From Hondaea fermentalgiana (taxonomy: Eukaryota > Sar > Bigyra > Thraustochytrida > Thraustochytriidae), in assembly GCA_014084085.1 (NCBI GenBank), contig NPFB01000114.1, positions 56,987 to 120,986 of the forward strand: a stretch of DNA of 64,000 nucleotides. Direction: 5' to 3'. How positions within the stretch are numbered: position 1 is the stretch's first letter; each line of letters starts with the position of its first letter. Made by a program: the position numbers and the translations under genes. Positions 19,288 to 30,512 of the stretch are shown here, in pieces. Below the pieces are notes generated by a model. The model ran no database searches, had not been told where the DNA came from, and saw nothing but the letters and a program-made list of their open reading frames with translations.

Positions 19288-20385
19288 TCAAGCGCGTGTC
19301 TGCTTGAAGTGGTCCATAGAGGAAGAGACGCCAAGATCCTCGAGAATGCGATCCGTAACGGCGGTAGGGAGGAGACCCTGCATGATGGTGGTCGAGTAGG
19401 CCATGGCGGGCATGACGAGAAGCTCCTGGTCGCGCTTGACTGCGTTGATGATCTGGTCCGCGACGTAATCGGGCTCGAGAATCGGAAAAAGGGCGTTGAC
19501 CGGGCCTTCAAGGAACTTGTACCTGGGCTGGAGTTTGGCGCCTTCGAACATGCCAGTGGCGATGTCTGTGATGCATGAGAACAAGAAGCGTTAGACACAG
19601 AAAGACAGAGGACAAAGCATTCGGGGCCATTTCCTTGCACCATCGAGGAAAGGTTTGCCAAGGAAATGGTGGAAAAGAGCGGGACAAGATGAAAACTTAC
19701 ACATGGGGCACACGGTGGTGCACTTGATCTTGGTGCCCATCTTTTGCATTTCAAGGCGAATTCCCTCGCCTGCGCCAACGGCGCCGAACTTTGATGCATT
19801 ATAGGCGACCATGTTGGGGACACCGACGCGACCCGCCGAGCTGGCAATAATGACAACGTGGCCGTGGTTACGACGAATCATTCCGGGAAGGAAGGCCTTG
19901 GTGACCCAGAGAATGGCGTGGGTGTTGACCTTGAGCACGAGCTCCATGCGGTCGTCGTCGGCTTCGATGAGCTTCTTGCCGCCGACAATGCCGGCGTTGT
20001 TGACGACGATATCAACGTGGCCAAAGTCCTTTTCGACCTGCGCGGCGACCTCGTAGACCATGGAGCGGTTGGTGACATCGCAGAGGTATGAGCGCGCGGT
20101 GGCGCCGAGAGCTTTGCACTCCTCTGCGACCTTGTCGGCGCCCTCCTTGTTTACGTCAAGAATTGCCACGGAGCAGCCCTCCTTGGCCACACGCAGCGCC
20201 ATGAGACGGCCGATGCCGGAGCCTCCTCCGGTGATGACCACGACATCCCCGTTGATGCTCTTCTCAAAGAGGTGCGGCGCGACCTCGCGCAGACCATAGT
20301 ATGCTGCGACGGCGCCGGCCAGGAGTGCCCAGCGCTTGGGCGGCCTTGGGAGGAAGTCCCCGACGAAGCTTGCGATCTCGCTCAT
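19288..20385 (-). CDS. SDR16C-type dehydrogenase (RDH10/17-beta-HSD11-like), two exons
   Basis: This NAD(P)-dependent retinol/hydroxysteroid-type dehydrogenase probably sits on the ER or lipid droplets. Exon 1 is 19701-20385 and exon 2 is 19288-19565. The 135-bp intron (19566-19700) has a GTAAGT donor and CACAG acceptor. Splicing creates CPMYIATGMFEG, which matches the family's CP-x-x-x-x-TGMF block, and gives 320 residues. An N-terminal hydrophobic segment (about 19-32) is the likely anchor. Motifs are TGGGSGIG, NNAGIVGG, the ASSAG serine and YNASK. The ATG at 20385 is the first in frame with sensible sequence. Without splicing the frame ends in low-complexity residues. Confidence 0.92.
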
Positions 20386-21652
20386 CCTTGACAGACGAGT
20401 CTCTTCTTCTCTTTCCCCCCGGGACGCCTGTCCTCGCTCGCTCGCTCGCTGGCTACCTGCACCGCGCCGCGCCGCGCGCCTCTCTCGCTCGCGATCGCGG
20501 GAGACGGAGTTGCCTGCGCCTGCCTGCCTCGAGCCGCGGAGGTGGACGGACTCTGCTGCGCGCGAGGTTGCGGGTCTGCCTCGCCGCGCCGCGCCCCTCG
20601 CGCCGGTCAGTCCCTTGCGCATCCATGCGCGAGCACAGTGCTTGCCCGCGCGAGCGCCATCGCGCGACGACCCCGGGCACGCGAGCCGCTCGCGCCTCGC
20701 ATCGCCTCGGATCGCATTACCTCGCCTCGCATCGCCTCGCCTCGCCTCGCATCGCGGCGCCTCGCGTCGCGTCGCGGCGCCTCGCCTCGCCTCGCGCCGC
20801 GGCGTGCCGTAACGCCTCGCGGCGATCGCTGCGCATCATAAAGTAAAGTCCCGGCGCCTCGCCTGGGACGCGCCAGGATGCACAGAGCCGCACGGGCGTG
20901 TATGCTACCATGTGCACTACGGACGGCGAGAGCGCGCGGGAAGGCAGGCAGGCCCCTAAAGGCGGGCGGTCGATCGGGGGCGGAAACTCGTGTCAGGTAC
21001 GGGCTGGCTTGCGCAAGAAGAAGGCGGAGCCCGTGGCAGCGTCGCCGGCGATGCACGCGGCCGAGGGCGCGTCGTGAAGTACGCGGCCGTCGGCGCGGAC
21101 CGCAAACCGGCATGAACAGCGCGGTCCACGCGGCGCGGGGGCGAGGGAAGAGCTTGGATGCAAGGAGAGGCCAGGGGAGGAATGGATGGATGCTCTTGCG
21201 GAGAGTAAGTGGAGAAATGAAATGAATACATCTCCGGCAGGCATGGCGAACGTGGCCAAGGGGGACGGAGGCGAGGCTGACGGTGGTGGGCTGTGTGCCA
21301 ACGTGGTTTCCGTACATGCCGGGAGAACGTCGGCATGGTTGTGCTCGTGACTGAGATACGAGGAGGATTATGATCGTTATGATCAATCACCGCCACTCCC
21401 GCTGAGAGGAAAGAAGAAAGAAAGAAAGCACGGCGCACGAAGTCGGAATTGGCCTCGACCGACACGCGCAAAGCCTGCGCCACACGAGGTAGACAGGCGC
21501 GTGCAAGGGAGCGGGAGGCCAGCGAGCGAGCGGGACCGCGGTTGTCCCTGCCTGCACGAGGTCTGTGCGTGGCAGAAGAAAAGAAAACGAAGACGAAGAA
21601 GAAGAAGAAGAAGAAGAAGAGGCAGCAGCAGAGGAAAAAGCTCGAAGTGAAG
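20386..21652. other. Divergent intergenic region, SDR16C / pyridoxal kinase
   Basis: No gene is supported. A 140-bp pentanucleotide-like array of CGCCT/CGCAT/CGCGT units lies at about 20690-20830, with CGCT repeats near 20432-20450 and GAA repeats at 21594-21620 just upstream of the kinase. Both divergent promoters must lie here. Confidence 0.5.
20690..20830. repeat. CGCCT/CGCAT pentanucleotide array
   Basis: Repeated 5-bp units CGCCT, CGCAT and CGCGT alternate without strict order, with a few CGCGGCG interruptions. It is not coding in any convincing frame; the frames give Arg/Ala/Ser/Leu repeats. Confidence 0.9.
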
Positions 21653-22864
21653 ATGTCGACGTCGCCACCGGCGGCACCGCCGGGCTTGAAGCAAGGTGAG
21701 TGGAGCTAGAGAGCTCGCTGCGCAGAGCCATGGATAATAGAAAGCGTTCACCTTCGCATGCCTTGGACAAGCTCGCGCGCGTAACGCCTTGTTGTCGCTC
21801 TTTGAAGAGACTCCCGTGCAAAACTGACGACAATGATGCCTTTGGCGATGACGATGACAACGACGATGATTGACAGAGATGTACGGGCGTGTCCTGAGTA
21901 TTCAGTCACACACTGTTCACGGTGAGTTGCTTTTTCAAACGTTTTCCGGTCGCAAAGGAGAACACTGGACCTGACGCAAGGCAATCTTTGATTGAGAAAA
22001 GGCTACGTGGGCAACAAATCAGCGATCTTTCCTTTGCAACTCTTGGGTTTCGACGTGGATCCAATTAACAGCGTCCAGTTCTCGAACCATACCGGATACA
22101 AGGAAGGGTGGGAAGGCGAGGTCATGAACGGAGCCCAGCTAGCAGCGCTCCTCGAGGGTCTGGGGCGCAATAAATTGCTTGGAAACTACTCGTACATGCT
22201 CACGGGGTACATTGGTTCAGTCTCCTTCTTGAGACAGGTGCTGGACGTGTTTAACACGCTTCGCAATGAGAGCCCTGAGGTGCGATATTTTTGCGATCCC
22301 GTCCTTGGGGACAAGGGCAAGCTTTACGTACCAAAAGAACTTGTTGAAGTCTACAAGGCGGAGGTTTTACCAGTGGTAAGCGTTTTGACGCCGAATCAGT
22401 TTGAGCTGGAGCTGCTCACAGAGATGAAAGTTACGGATGTGGCTTCTGCTCGCGTCGCATTCGAAAAGCTGCACGAGCGAGGCGTCGGCACGGTTGTTCT
22501 GACCTCGTGTGACTTTACGGAGAAACCTGGCTCTCTGCTTCTTTTGGCAAGCGTCTCTCGCGGCGAGGGTGAGAAACCACGCGTCTTGCAGGCACTTCAG
22601 CCTCGTGTGTCCGGGCATTACACTGGCACGGGAGACTTGATTGCGGCACTGTTGCTGGCGTGGATGGAGAAGCTTGATGGAGACATCGAGGGCTGCATCT
22701 TGCGTGCGTGCACGACCATGAACGCTGTTGTGGAGCGCACGAAGCGCGGCATGGACGAGGGGGTTAATCCTAATGCAGAGCTTTTGCTAATTCAGAGTCG
22801 TAGGGACATTGAGTCGCCGGACACAAGCTCCTCGCGGGTGTCTGTGCAAACGCTCGAGGACTGA
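21653..22864 (+). CDS. PDXK: Pyridoxal kinase, three exons
   Basis: The enzyme phosphorylates vitamin B6 vitamers in the cytosolic salvage route to pyridoxal phosphate. Exons are 21653-21695, 21877-21921 and 22002-22864. Both introns (181 and 80 bp) have GTGAGT donors and phase 1. Splicing restores RVLSIQSHTVHGYVGNKSA, the N-terminal family signature, and gives 316 residues, the usual length. PLQLLGFDVDPINSVQFSNHTGY, DPVLGDKGKLY, LTPNQFELELLT and the ribokinase-type GTGDLIAALLLAW with catalytic Asp241 are all present. The first ATG lies just after a GAA/CAG-rich leader. Most neighbours lack introns, so two introns in 330 bp are notable. Confidence 0.95.
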
Positions 22865-23845
22865 AGACGCGTTCCGATCGAGCGAGTAGATTGTCTAGGA
22901 AGAAAACTCGAGTTGATTTTATAAGCCTCTGGGATTGCTAGGATGAATGTTTGTGTCTGAAATGTGAGTTGGCTACCTTTTGTGTACGAAAGTCGCGCGC
23001 GCATATACGAGAAGAGGAAGAAGAGAGGATTTCTGTTATTCTAAAAAGGGACAAGAGAAAATAAAGCTGGGAAAGAGAAATACCTTGCAAATGTTACATG
23101 GAAACAGAAGTGTGCCAGACAGAACTTGAAGAGAATGAGTTTACTGAGTGCCAGACAAGACCTGCTGCACAAGGTAAAAGACTAGCGAAAGCCTGGAAGA
23201 AGAATATGAGTTCATCGTTTGTCAGATTGAATGACCTGCACGAAAATAAAAGGCGTGCGAAATTCTGGAAGTAGAAGACGATGCTGAGTTCACTGTTTGC
23301 CAGACAAAACCTGTCCATTGGGCTGCACAAAGAAAAAAGAGAAGAGCGAAAGCCTGGAAGAAGAAGAAAAAGAAAACAAGTGCAACGTTTGCCAGATTGA
23401 ATGACCTGCACGAAAGTAAAAGGAAGGAGAAGGCGTGCGAGATTCTGGAAGAAGAAGAAGACGATACTGAGTTCACTGTTCGCCAGACAAAACCTGTCCA
23501 TTGGGCTGCACAAAAGTAAAAGGCGTGGAAGAGTCTGGAGGAAGAAGGGAGTGGAGTTCCGCGTTTGCAAGAGCCTTGATGAATGTTGAAGGTGGCAAGT
23601 AGTGAGAGGAGCTCTTCAAGATGGGACGAACAAGATCAGAAGCGAGAAGAAAAGGTAATGGAAAAAAGAAGGGGTAAAATTGGGATGACAATGAGTACAG
23701 GGTGCAGAACGTCAAAGAGTCTGCATTAAAAATTGCGGTCGAGATGATGAGAGTACGAGAGATTGTGCCACATGGTGCAAGGGTGCCGCGGACCGGATGC
23801 ACTAGGGCACAGATTGGTGGTGTTTGCGCATCTGAGAATGCACAT
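22865..23845. other. Convergent 3' spacer, pyridoxal kinase / AP2 factor
   Basis: No gene is supported in 981 bp. About half is the alternating tandem repeat listed separately. The rest is AT-richer sequence likely to be 3' UTR. Confidence 0.5.
23100..23570. repeat. Alternating ~80-bp minisatellite (A/B units)
   Basis: About six units of ~75-85 bp occur. Each contains a GTTTGCCAGA-like start, a CCTGCAC(A/G)AA-GTAAAAG middle and a GCG-GA-TCTGGAAGAAGAAG end. Two subtypes alternate: A contains GCCAGACAAAACCTGTCCATTGGGCTGCACAA, and B contains GCCAGATTGAATGACCTGCACGAAAGTAAAAG. The A-B pair forms a ~165-bp higher-order unit. Units are imperfect, and the last one degrades towards 23570. Confidence 0.8.
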
Positions 23846-25269
23846 CTAAATGTCTGGCTCGGAGAGTCCGAACTCGAGAGCAAGACGGCGGCGGTCTTCG
23901 CGTTTAGGGATGTTGAGAGGCATGCCTCCGCCATCTTCGCCAAAGACGCGGATGACACGACGATCGACAACGAGGGCTGCATGCTCCTCGTTGACAAAGG
24001 TGCCAAGGTTTTGCGTTTTGCCCTCGACCCAAATGCGCGCGACCCAGCGCTTGTCGCGCTTGTGCCACGAAACACCCTGGAAGCGGGAGCTCCAAGGCTT
24101 GATGCGACGACGCTTGCGGCGCTTCTTGAAGCCGCTGTCGTCAGACTCGTCCTTGGTGGCAGAAGTAGCCTTGGCAGAAGCAGTAGCACCTGTGGCCTTT
24201 GCCTGTGGCAAGGGAGGGGGAGCGCCAGCAGTGGTGAGCTCGGAAGGGTTGCGAGATAGGGACGCTGTCGTCGTGGACCCGGCATGGCTTTGGCGCGAGA
24301 GAGCCTCGAAGTTGTTCTCGGCATGGTAGAGTCCGTCATCTAGGTCTTGCGAGAAGCTCTTGCGCTTGGTGCCGGCACCAAGAAGACCGAGGCTGGCTGC
24401 CATGGTGTGGGTGTCGGCAGTGTTGCCAGAGAGGGCCATGAGGTTGGCGATGGTTGCACTGAGCTGAGACGCCTGGGGCGGCGCAAGCTGGGCGGGAAGG
24501 TCAGCTGCCGAGGGACCGGGCTTATCAGTCTGGTTTGAGCGCATGGACGAAGCTGTTCGTGGAAAAGTGTCGCAGCGCGACGGTGCCGTGAGGAAAAAGT
24601 CTGCGATGGACCCCAAGCTACTCGAGTTTGAAGAGTTGTTTGGGCCAAAGAATGATGGGTGCTTGCCCGGTTGAGTGTGCAGATCATTCATGGAACCTAC
24701 AGAGCAATGTTCTGTACTCGTGGAAGTCCCGGATCTCTGCGAGGCCTGGCTGTGTGTATCGTCGGCCAGAGAGGAGGCCCGGCCCCGGTTGGAGTATGCA
24801 GATGACTCTTGCATGAGCTGGGCCAGTCGCTGCTGCTGCTGTTGCTGGATATCAGCTGACGCATGGGTCGATTCGTCGAGGCCGTGCTGGTTCACTGCCC
24901 GTTCCAGGTAGTTCATGGGGAATGACGGGGTCTGCGTCTGCTGCTGCTGTACCTGATTCAAGAGATAATCGTCTTTCTGTGCGAGGAGATGGCGCAGGAT
25001 GGAGGCGCGCAGCGCTGCCTCACTTGCTGCGCTCGCCTGCAAGAATGAATCGGCTTGGTTGCTGCTGAAGCCTCCTGGGAGGGCGAACTGACTGGCGTTG
25101 TAGTTGCTCCCGCTGGTGCTCGTGCTGGTGCTGCTGTTCTGGGAGGTGGACCGTCTGCTCAGGACAGGCGGCGCGGATGCGCCCTCGTGGCCGTTGGCTG
25201 CGAGTCCCGCGGCGGCGGCGAGGGTCGCCCTCTGGGCTTGCAGCAGCTGCAGCAGCTGTTGCTGCTGTT

Positions 25270-25300
<31 letters not shown>

Positions 25301-25387
25301 GTACAGCTGCGGCATGTTGTAGAGCTTGGCCATGAGCGAGGCCACGTCCTCGCCCGCGTTTTGCTGGGCGGTGTACGCGCTTGGCAT
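23846..25387 (-). CDS. AP2-domain protein, putative transcription factor with polyQ N-terminus
   Basis: A single AP2 DNA-binding domain lies near the C-terminus (about 434-497 of 513). It has the SRFQGVSWHKRDKRWVARIW three-strand core, LGTF and the EEHAALVVDRRVI helix, directly preceded by a strongly basic KKRRKRRRIK cluster that could be a nuclear signal. The rest is low complexity: a run of about 16 Gln (30-45), several further Gln clusters, and Ser/Asn/Ala-rich stretches, consistent with an activation region. Start ATG 25387 is the first in frame. AP2 proteins are known outside plants in stramenopiles and apicomplexans. Target genes cannot be inferred. Confidence 0.88.
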
Positions 25388-26148
25388 CCTGATCCTGCTC
25401 AGCTCTTGTCTTGCTAATGTGTCCCGGTCTTCCTGCTTGAGCTGCTCCCTCTTTTCCCGTCAATGTACACCTGCGAGGTCGTGCCAAGCGAGCGTCGCTT
25501 CCGCGCGCAGGTAGGTAGGCAGAAAGGCAGGCACTCGCAGCGCGGCGTGCGCGGCGTGCGCGGCGCGGGCAGCTCTGGCTGTCTCCCCTGCTCCTCTACC
25601 GCGTCCGGAGTGGTCGGTCGCTGGCGGTGCCGAGACGTTGAAGGGCGGCGGGTAGGCCGACCGATGGACGCGATCTGCGTCGCTTTTCACTCTCGCGCTC
25701 GCTGCCGCTGCTGCTGCCGCTGCTACTCCTTCGAGCCGGAGGCGTGAAGGGCGCAAGCGAGCGAGGGCGCGTGCTTGCGTGCGTGCTTGCGTGCGTGCGT
25801 GCGTGCGTGCGAACGCGCGCGCTGTATGTATGGCGCGCGAGCTGCTTCTCGCGCCGGCGGCTTTGCTCCGTTCTGGTTCTGCTTCTTCTTTCTTCTTCTT
25901 CTTCTTCTCCTCTTCTTCTATCTATGGTCCGTCTCACGACTATGCGCTGGGCAGGCAGGCTCTCGCCGTGCAAAGACGTTCTGGTTCTGGTTCTGGTTTT
26001 GCTTCGGGCGCCGTGGCGGCCTCCGCTCTGCTTCTTCCGGCTGGTCTGCCCTGCTCTGCCCTGCTTTCGCTGGCCCGCATGTGCGTCTGGGAGCAGCGCG
26101 GCCGGCCAGAGGAGACGCGCCGCGCCTAGTGGGACCTCGCGGCATCGT

Positions 26149-26232
26149 CTTTCTTTCTTTCTTTCTTTCTTTCTTTCATTCTTTCTTTCTTTCTTTCTTT
26201 CATTCTTTCTTTATTTATTTATTTCTTTAGTT
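26149..26232. repeat. (TTTC)n grading into (TTTA)n
   Basis: The tract is TTTC units with single CATT interruptions, followed by TTTATTTATTTA. It is the same unit as in both gap-flanking tracts elsewhere in the window. Confidence 0.95.
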
Positions 26233-27001
26233 CTTTCTTTGCGGGGATCTCTCCCTCCCTCCCCCTGGCTCGTTCGCCCGGTCGCTCGGCGCGCCCCCAG
26301 TTCCTACAGCGTCCCTTCCCGCAGCGCTGCCCATCAGTCAGCTGGCAGGCCGCGGCTTCCCTTATCCCCGCAGAGCCCAGGCGGCCGAACTGAGGGGACA
26401 GGGTCGGTGGAGGCGGGCCGGCCACTCGGTCGGTTGCGCACGCAGGGTCTTTCCTTTTTCTTTTTCTTTTTACTTTTTCCTTCTTTTTTTTTTCTTTTTC
26501 CCTTTCTTCTTTTGTCTTGCCTCGTGCCGCGCCGTGTCGACCGCGCGGTTCATTCGTTGCCTCCTATTGCATGGATGCGACGGCAAGCATCGCGCGGATG
26601 GATGGATCGAGCGATCGATTAGTCGCCCGCCCGCCCGCCCGCCCGTCCGCTCTCTCGCGATGCGTCGATCCACGGACCTCGCGGCGCCTGCGTATGGCCG
26701 TTCGTCCGTTCGCTTATCGACGCATGAATCCACGTATGGACGGATGGATGCATGGATGCTCCGTGGCTTGCCGGTTCGCTGCGCTGGCCGCAAGGAAATG
26801 GGTGTGGGCGGATCGACGCATTGATCGATCCATCAATCGATCGACCGATCGACCGGCTCGCGCGTTGGCTGGCGGGCCGCGGACCGCGCACGCACGCACG
26901 CACGCACGCACGTATGCATTCCTGCATGCATGCATGTCAGGAAGCGGCGGCCTGGAAGCGCTGGTCGCGGCTCTGCGCCGCGTCTCTCTCGCTCTCGCAA
27001 T

Positions 27002-27088
27002 CAACTAATCAATCAGTCAATCAATGAGTGAATCAATCAATCAATTATCGATCCATCCATTCCTCCGTCCATCGATCGATCGAGTCGC
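27002..27088. repeat. Composite tetranucleotide tract (AATC to CATC to CGAT)
   Basis: The unit changes along the tract while the 4-bp register largely holds: AATC/AGTC, then ATCC, then CGAT repeated. Frame-independent period 4 is visible by eye. Confidence 0.9.
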
Positions 27089-28840
27089 CGCCGCTCGTCT
27101 GCGGGGGGTAGTGGTCAGAACATCGCGGAGCAGCGAGCGCGAGCGGGCCGCGGCTCAGCCGCCCGCACCGGCCAGGCTGCGCGGCCAGCCAGGTGGGAGC
27201 TCGAGCCTCGCCTCCGCGCGAGCGAGCCTGCGCGCATGGTCGTCCATCATCACGCACGCAGCTGCAGCGCGCCCACACATGCAGGCAAGTGCACTGCACT
27301 TCGCGACCGCGGAAGCCGGGGGGGGGGGGGTGGCGAACCTAGAAAAGAGTGAACGGAAGAACGTTTTTTTTTTTTTTTTAAATCTTGGCAGGTATAGACG
27401 AGTGGCAGCTCGGGGCAGAAAGGGAGAAACGACTCTTAGGCTTGGCTTCGCCCTCCAACCGCCCTCTCTCTCTGCGTGCCACTCTGACAGCCGGCCAGTG
27501 TCTTCTGCGGCGCTGCCAGGGAAGGAGGAAAGAAGACCGGATTCGAAAGGGGTCTTTCAAATGCCCAGTGGTGGGAGCACGCTGCGGGAGGCCCCGCGGA
27601 CGCTTGTGCTGCGGGGCCGTTGCCGGCCGCCCCACTGTGGACCACCGCCCCCCCCTCGACCCGCCGCCTCTGCCCGTCTCTGCAGCACCACGCCTGCCTG
27701 AGCTGAGCAGAGAGAGGCCGACTGTTCCACGCGCCGCTGCCGCTCGTTCCAAATGACCGCTCGCCCGCTCGCTCGCCAGCTAGCCGGGTGCCTTCCTTGC
27801 TTGCTTGCTCCGCACCTTGTTCCTTCTTTGCTCTTCGCTCTTCCTCTTCTGCGTCGCGTCGCGTCGCGTCGCGTCGCTTCACTTCCTCGCCGCCTTCTTC
27901 CCCTCGGACGCTTGCTTGCCTGCCTACCTGCCTACGCAGCTCCGCGCCCGTGGACGCCCGGTGCAGCTACTTCGCGGCGGCCGGGACGCGGCGTCCGCAG
28001 GCGGGGGCTGGTCGCCGTCGCGCGTCTCCAGGCGTGGCGCGGCGAAGCATGCGCCGGCGGTAACTACCGCGGAAGTAAAGCAGCGCGCCGCAAGAAAGTA
28101 GGCTCACTGTCAGGGAGGCGCGGTTCGAATCGAACAGAGCCTGACTATGAGAAAGAAAGAAAGAAAGAAGAAAAGAAGGAAAGACCCTCGGCGAGACTGC
28201 GTCTGGCGGCTCGTGGCCGCGCGCCGACCCAGGACTGTAGCGGGATCGAGCGCGAGAAACGACCCGCGGCGGCCGGCGGATCGGATAGCCGGGAGAAAGG
28301 CGCGGCGGCCGAGGCAGGCCGGCGCAGGCAGGGGAGAAACAGGGTGAGGAGAAGGAGAACGAGGAGGAGCCTGTGGCGGATTAACATAAGTAGAATGGAC
28401 AGGCGAGCCAAGTGGAAGAAACGGTATGGTGGGGAAAGTCCACAGTTCGAGATGAGCGACCCTGATGCTGACACTGCGGGCGCGGTGCGCCTATCGACGC
28501 GGATCGATCCGCAGCCTCTGTGGGAGGCGCCTGGCTCCTGCGGGACGGGAGGGACAAAAAGTATACAGGTGCCGTTGGCTCCATGCGAGGCGAGGACAAC
28601 CATCACCCACGCGACGCGCTCTGCGTCCCCGCTCCTGCGCCTGTCCTGTCCCGCAATGCAGGTGCTGACTGGCCGCTGGCGGCCGGCAGGTAGGGAGAAA
28701 GGAAAGCTAACCAGCGAGCGAGCCAGCCTGCGAGGCCTGGATTCGAGACCGCAACTGCTGTCGTTTCTTCGGCTTCGTCTTGCGCTTTCCTGGCCGGTGT
28801 GGCTGATAGAGAAAGGTGAATGCATATCTAGCAAAAATTT

Positions 28841-28844
28841 ACAC

Positions 28845-28876
<32 letters not shown>

Positions 28877-28877
28877 A
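28841..28877. repeat. (AAGC)n microsatellite
   Basis: Eight perfect AAGC units are flanked by A-rich sequence. The complement TTGC appears as another tract at 29414-29470. Confidence 0.95.
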
Positions 28878-29413
28878 CGAAAAGAAACAGACAATGAAAC
28901 AATCAGAAGAAACAGAAAAAAGAAAGACGGTCAACGCACCGCTGCTTGCATTATTCCGTTTCTTTGCGCAACCAGCCTGCTAAATTTGACTCGCACGCGA
29001 CCCCGTCTTGCGCAGTGCAGCGGCATCCCGTCTAGTCTTCGCCCGGAGGTTTCACCGACTTGGTCTGAGTGGGCCTGACGCGCTGCGCTGCGCCGCGCCC
29101 GCCCGCCTGCATGGGCCGTAGTTGCTTCGTTTCATTCATTCCTTTTTTCCTTCTTCGATACTTTCTTTCTGGCCGTTGCTCTCCTGCTCTCCGCAGTGCG
29201 TGCAGTGCTCGCCCATCCGGCGATCAATCCATCTGAGGCGTTCCTTACGTGCTTTCTTTCCCTTCCCTGCTTTGCCTTGAATTTCTCGTACACGCTTCGC
29301 ATGCGAGCGCGACGCGCGACCGAGGCCTCGGTTTGCCGTGGGGAAGGGAGGGAAAGCAAAGGTGGAGCGCGAGGCGTGGGCGAAGGCGCAGAAATTGATT
29401 CGGAGAACCCTCG

Positions 29414-29417
29414 TTTT

Positions 29418-29461
<44 letters not shown>

Positions 29462-29470
29462 ATTGCTTGA
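29414..29470. repeat. (TTGC)n microsatellite
   Basis: About eleven TTGC units end in TTGA variants. The unit is the reverse complement class of the AAGC tract 540 bp to the left, so the two could pair as a very large inverted repeat arm. Confidence 0.95.
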
Positions 29471-30476
29471 TTTCCTTCGCTGCGCCTGCGTTCGGTCGAT
29501 CGGCCGCTGGACCGATTGTGTCGTCATGAAAGCAATCGCTCCTGGCAAGGCCCAGAGAGAATCTTCTGCGCGCAGGAAAAGCGATCTCAAAAGAGCAATA
29601 ATGAGCGGGCGGCCACAGACAAGACGGAAGGAAGGCCTGTTCGTTCTGGCCCCCGCCACGATCTCGCGAGATCCGCAGACCGCGAGACCGACCTACCGGC
29701 GGCTTGTCCAAGGAAAGGAAAGACGAAAAGAGGGAGGGAGGGGGGGCAAGGGGGGGGAGGGGGGGGCTGCCGAGCGAGGTCACGGCCGGCACGGATGGAC
29801 GGCGGCCATCGCCCCACCCACGCAAGCTCGCGGGCTTCTTTCATTTTCATACTTGCTGCAGTCTTCGACTCGGCGGCGGCGTGAAAGACGTGAAAGACGC
29901 GCGCCCTTGGGAGAGGAGAGGAGAGCAGAGCAGAGAATGATTGATATGTGAATGAATGAACGCATAGGCAAGCACCCGCCTCTGCTCGCTCGCTGCAGCT
30001 GAGTGATCTTTCTCGCGTGCGACTGCGAGCCCAGACAAGGTCTCGGCGTCAGCCTCGAGCCAGTGCGCTTCGAGGTCCTGCGCGGCTTCTGCTGTGCTGC
30101 ATTTTTTCCGACTCGTTTCGCTTATTCGCTCGCGCTCGTTGCTGCAATTTCACTTCCGTTAAAAGCCTGCTGGACGCGTGTGGCGTCCAATCCGGCGGTC
30201 GAGCACGAAAATCAGACCCGCGCAAGCCGCCGCTCAAGGGAGGCGATACAGGGTCGATTCGATTCCAGCTGGCCTGCCCAAGATTGGTGGAAAAATCGCG
30301 CGGCGACTCGACCAGATTGGACGCCGCCTGTCTCCTTGCGTGGCTGTTCATGTTCGCCGCCAGGCCCAGGTGGCCGTTGACCTCAGCTGCGGATGCAAAC
30401 TTTGCTTCACGCGGACTGCGGGCCTCGTCCTCGAGGAGGCAGACATCTGGTGGTACTTGCTAGCCAGAACAGACGG

Positions 30477-30477
<1 letters not shown>

Positions 30478-30511
<34 letters not shown>
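30478..30511. repeat. (GCAG)n microsatellite
   Basis: Seven or eight GCAG units. The same unit recurs at 57537-57582 inside or just upstream of the NEK-like kinase gene. Confidence 0.95.

Positions 30512-30512
<1 letters not shown>

Larger units (their letters stand above)
25388..30000. other. Repeat-rich gene desert, part 1
   Basis: No ORF here shows family resemblance, although the longest open frame reaches 441 codons (27753-29078). Simple repeats are dense: GCGT (25771-25812), TTC (25880-25920), TTTC (26149-26232), CCCG (26624-26648), CGAT/GATC mixtures (26815-26870), GCAC (26887-26912), AATC drifting into CATC and CGAT (27002-27086), G12 (27320-27332), T (27365-27380), GTCGC (27853-27880), AAGC (28841-28877) and TTGC (29414-29470). 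The first few hundred bases should contain the AP2 gene promoter. Confidence 0.6.

Noticed and set aside
20607..21386. 259-codon minus-strand ORF between SDR16C and pyridoxal kinase
   Set aside because: It is driven by the CGCCT array, with Arg/Ala repeats and no recognisable segment.
28095..28150. GGTTCGAATC string resembling a tRNA B box
   Set aside because: The flanking bases do not form a T stem, and no acceptor stem or A box fits at the required distance. No tRNA is called anywhere in the window.
27753..29078. 441-codon ORF in the desert
   Set aside because: It is Arg/Ala/Leu-rich, crosses an AAGC microsatellite encoding KQAS repeats, and has no domain or codon pattern like the real genes.
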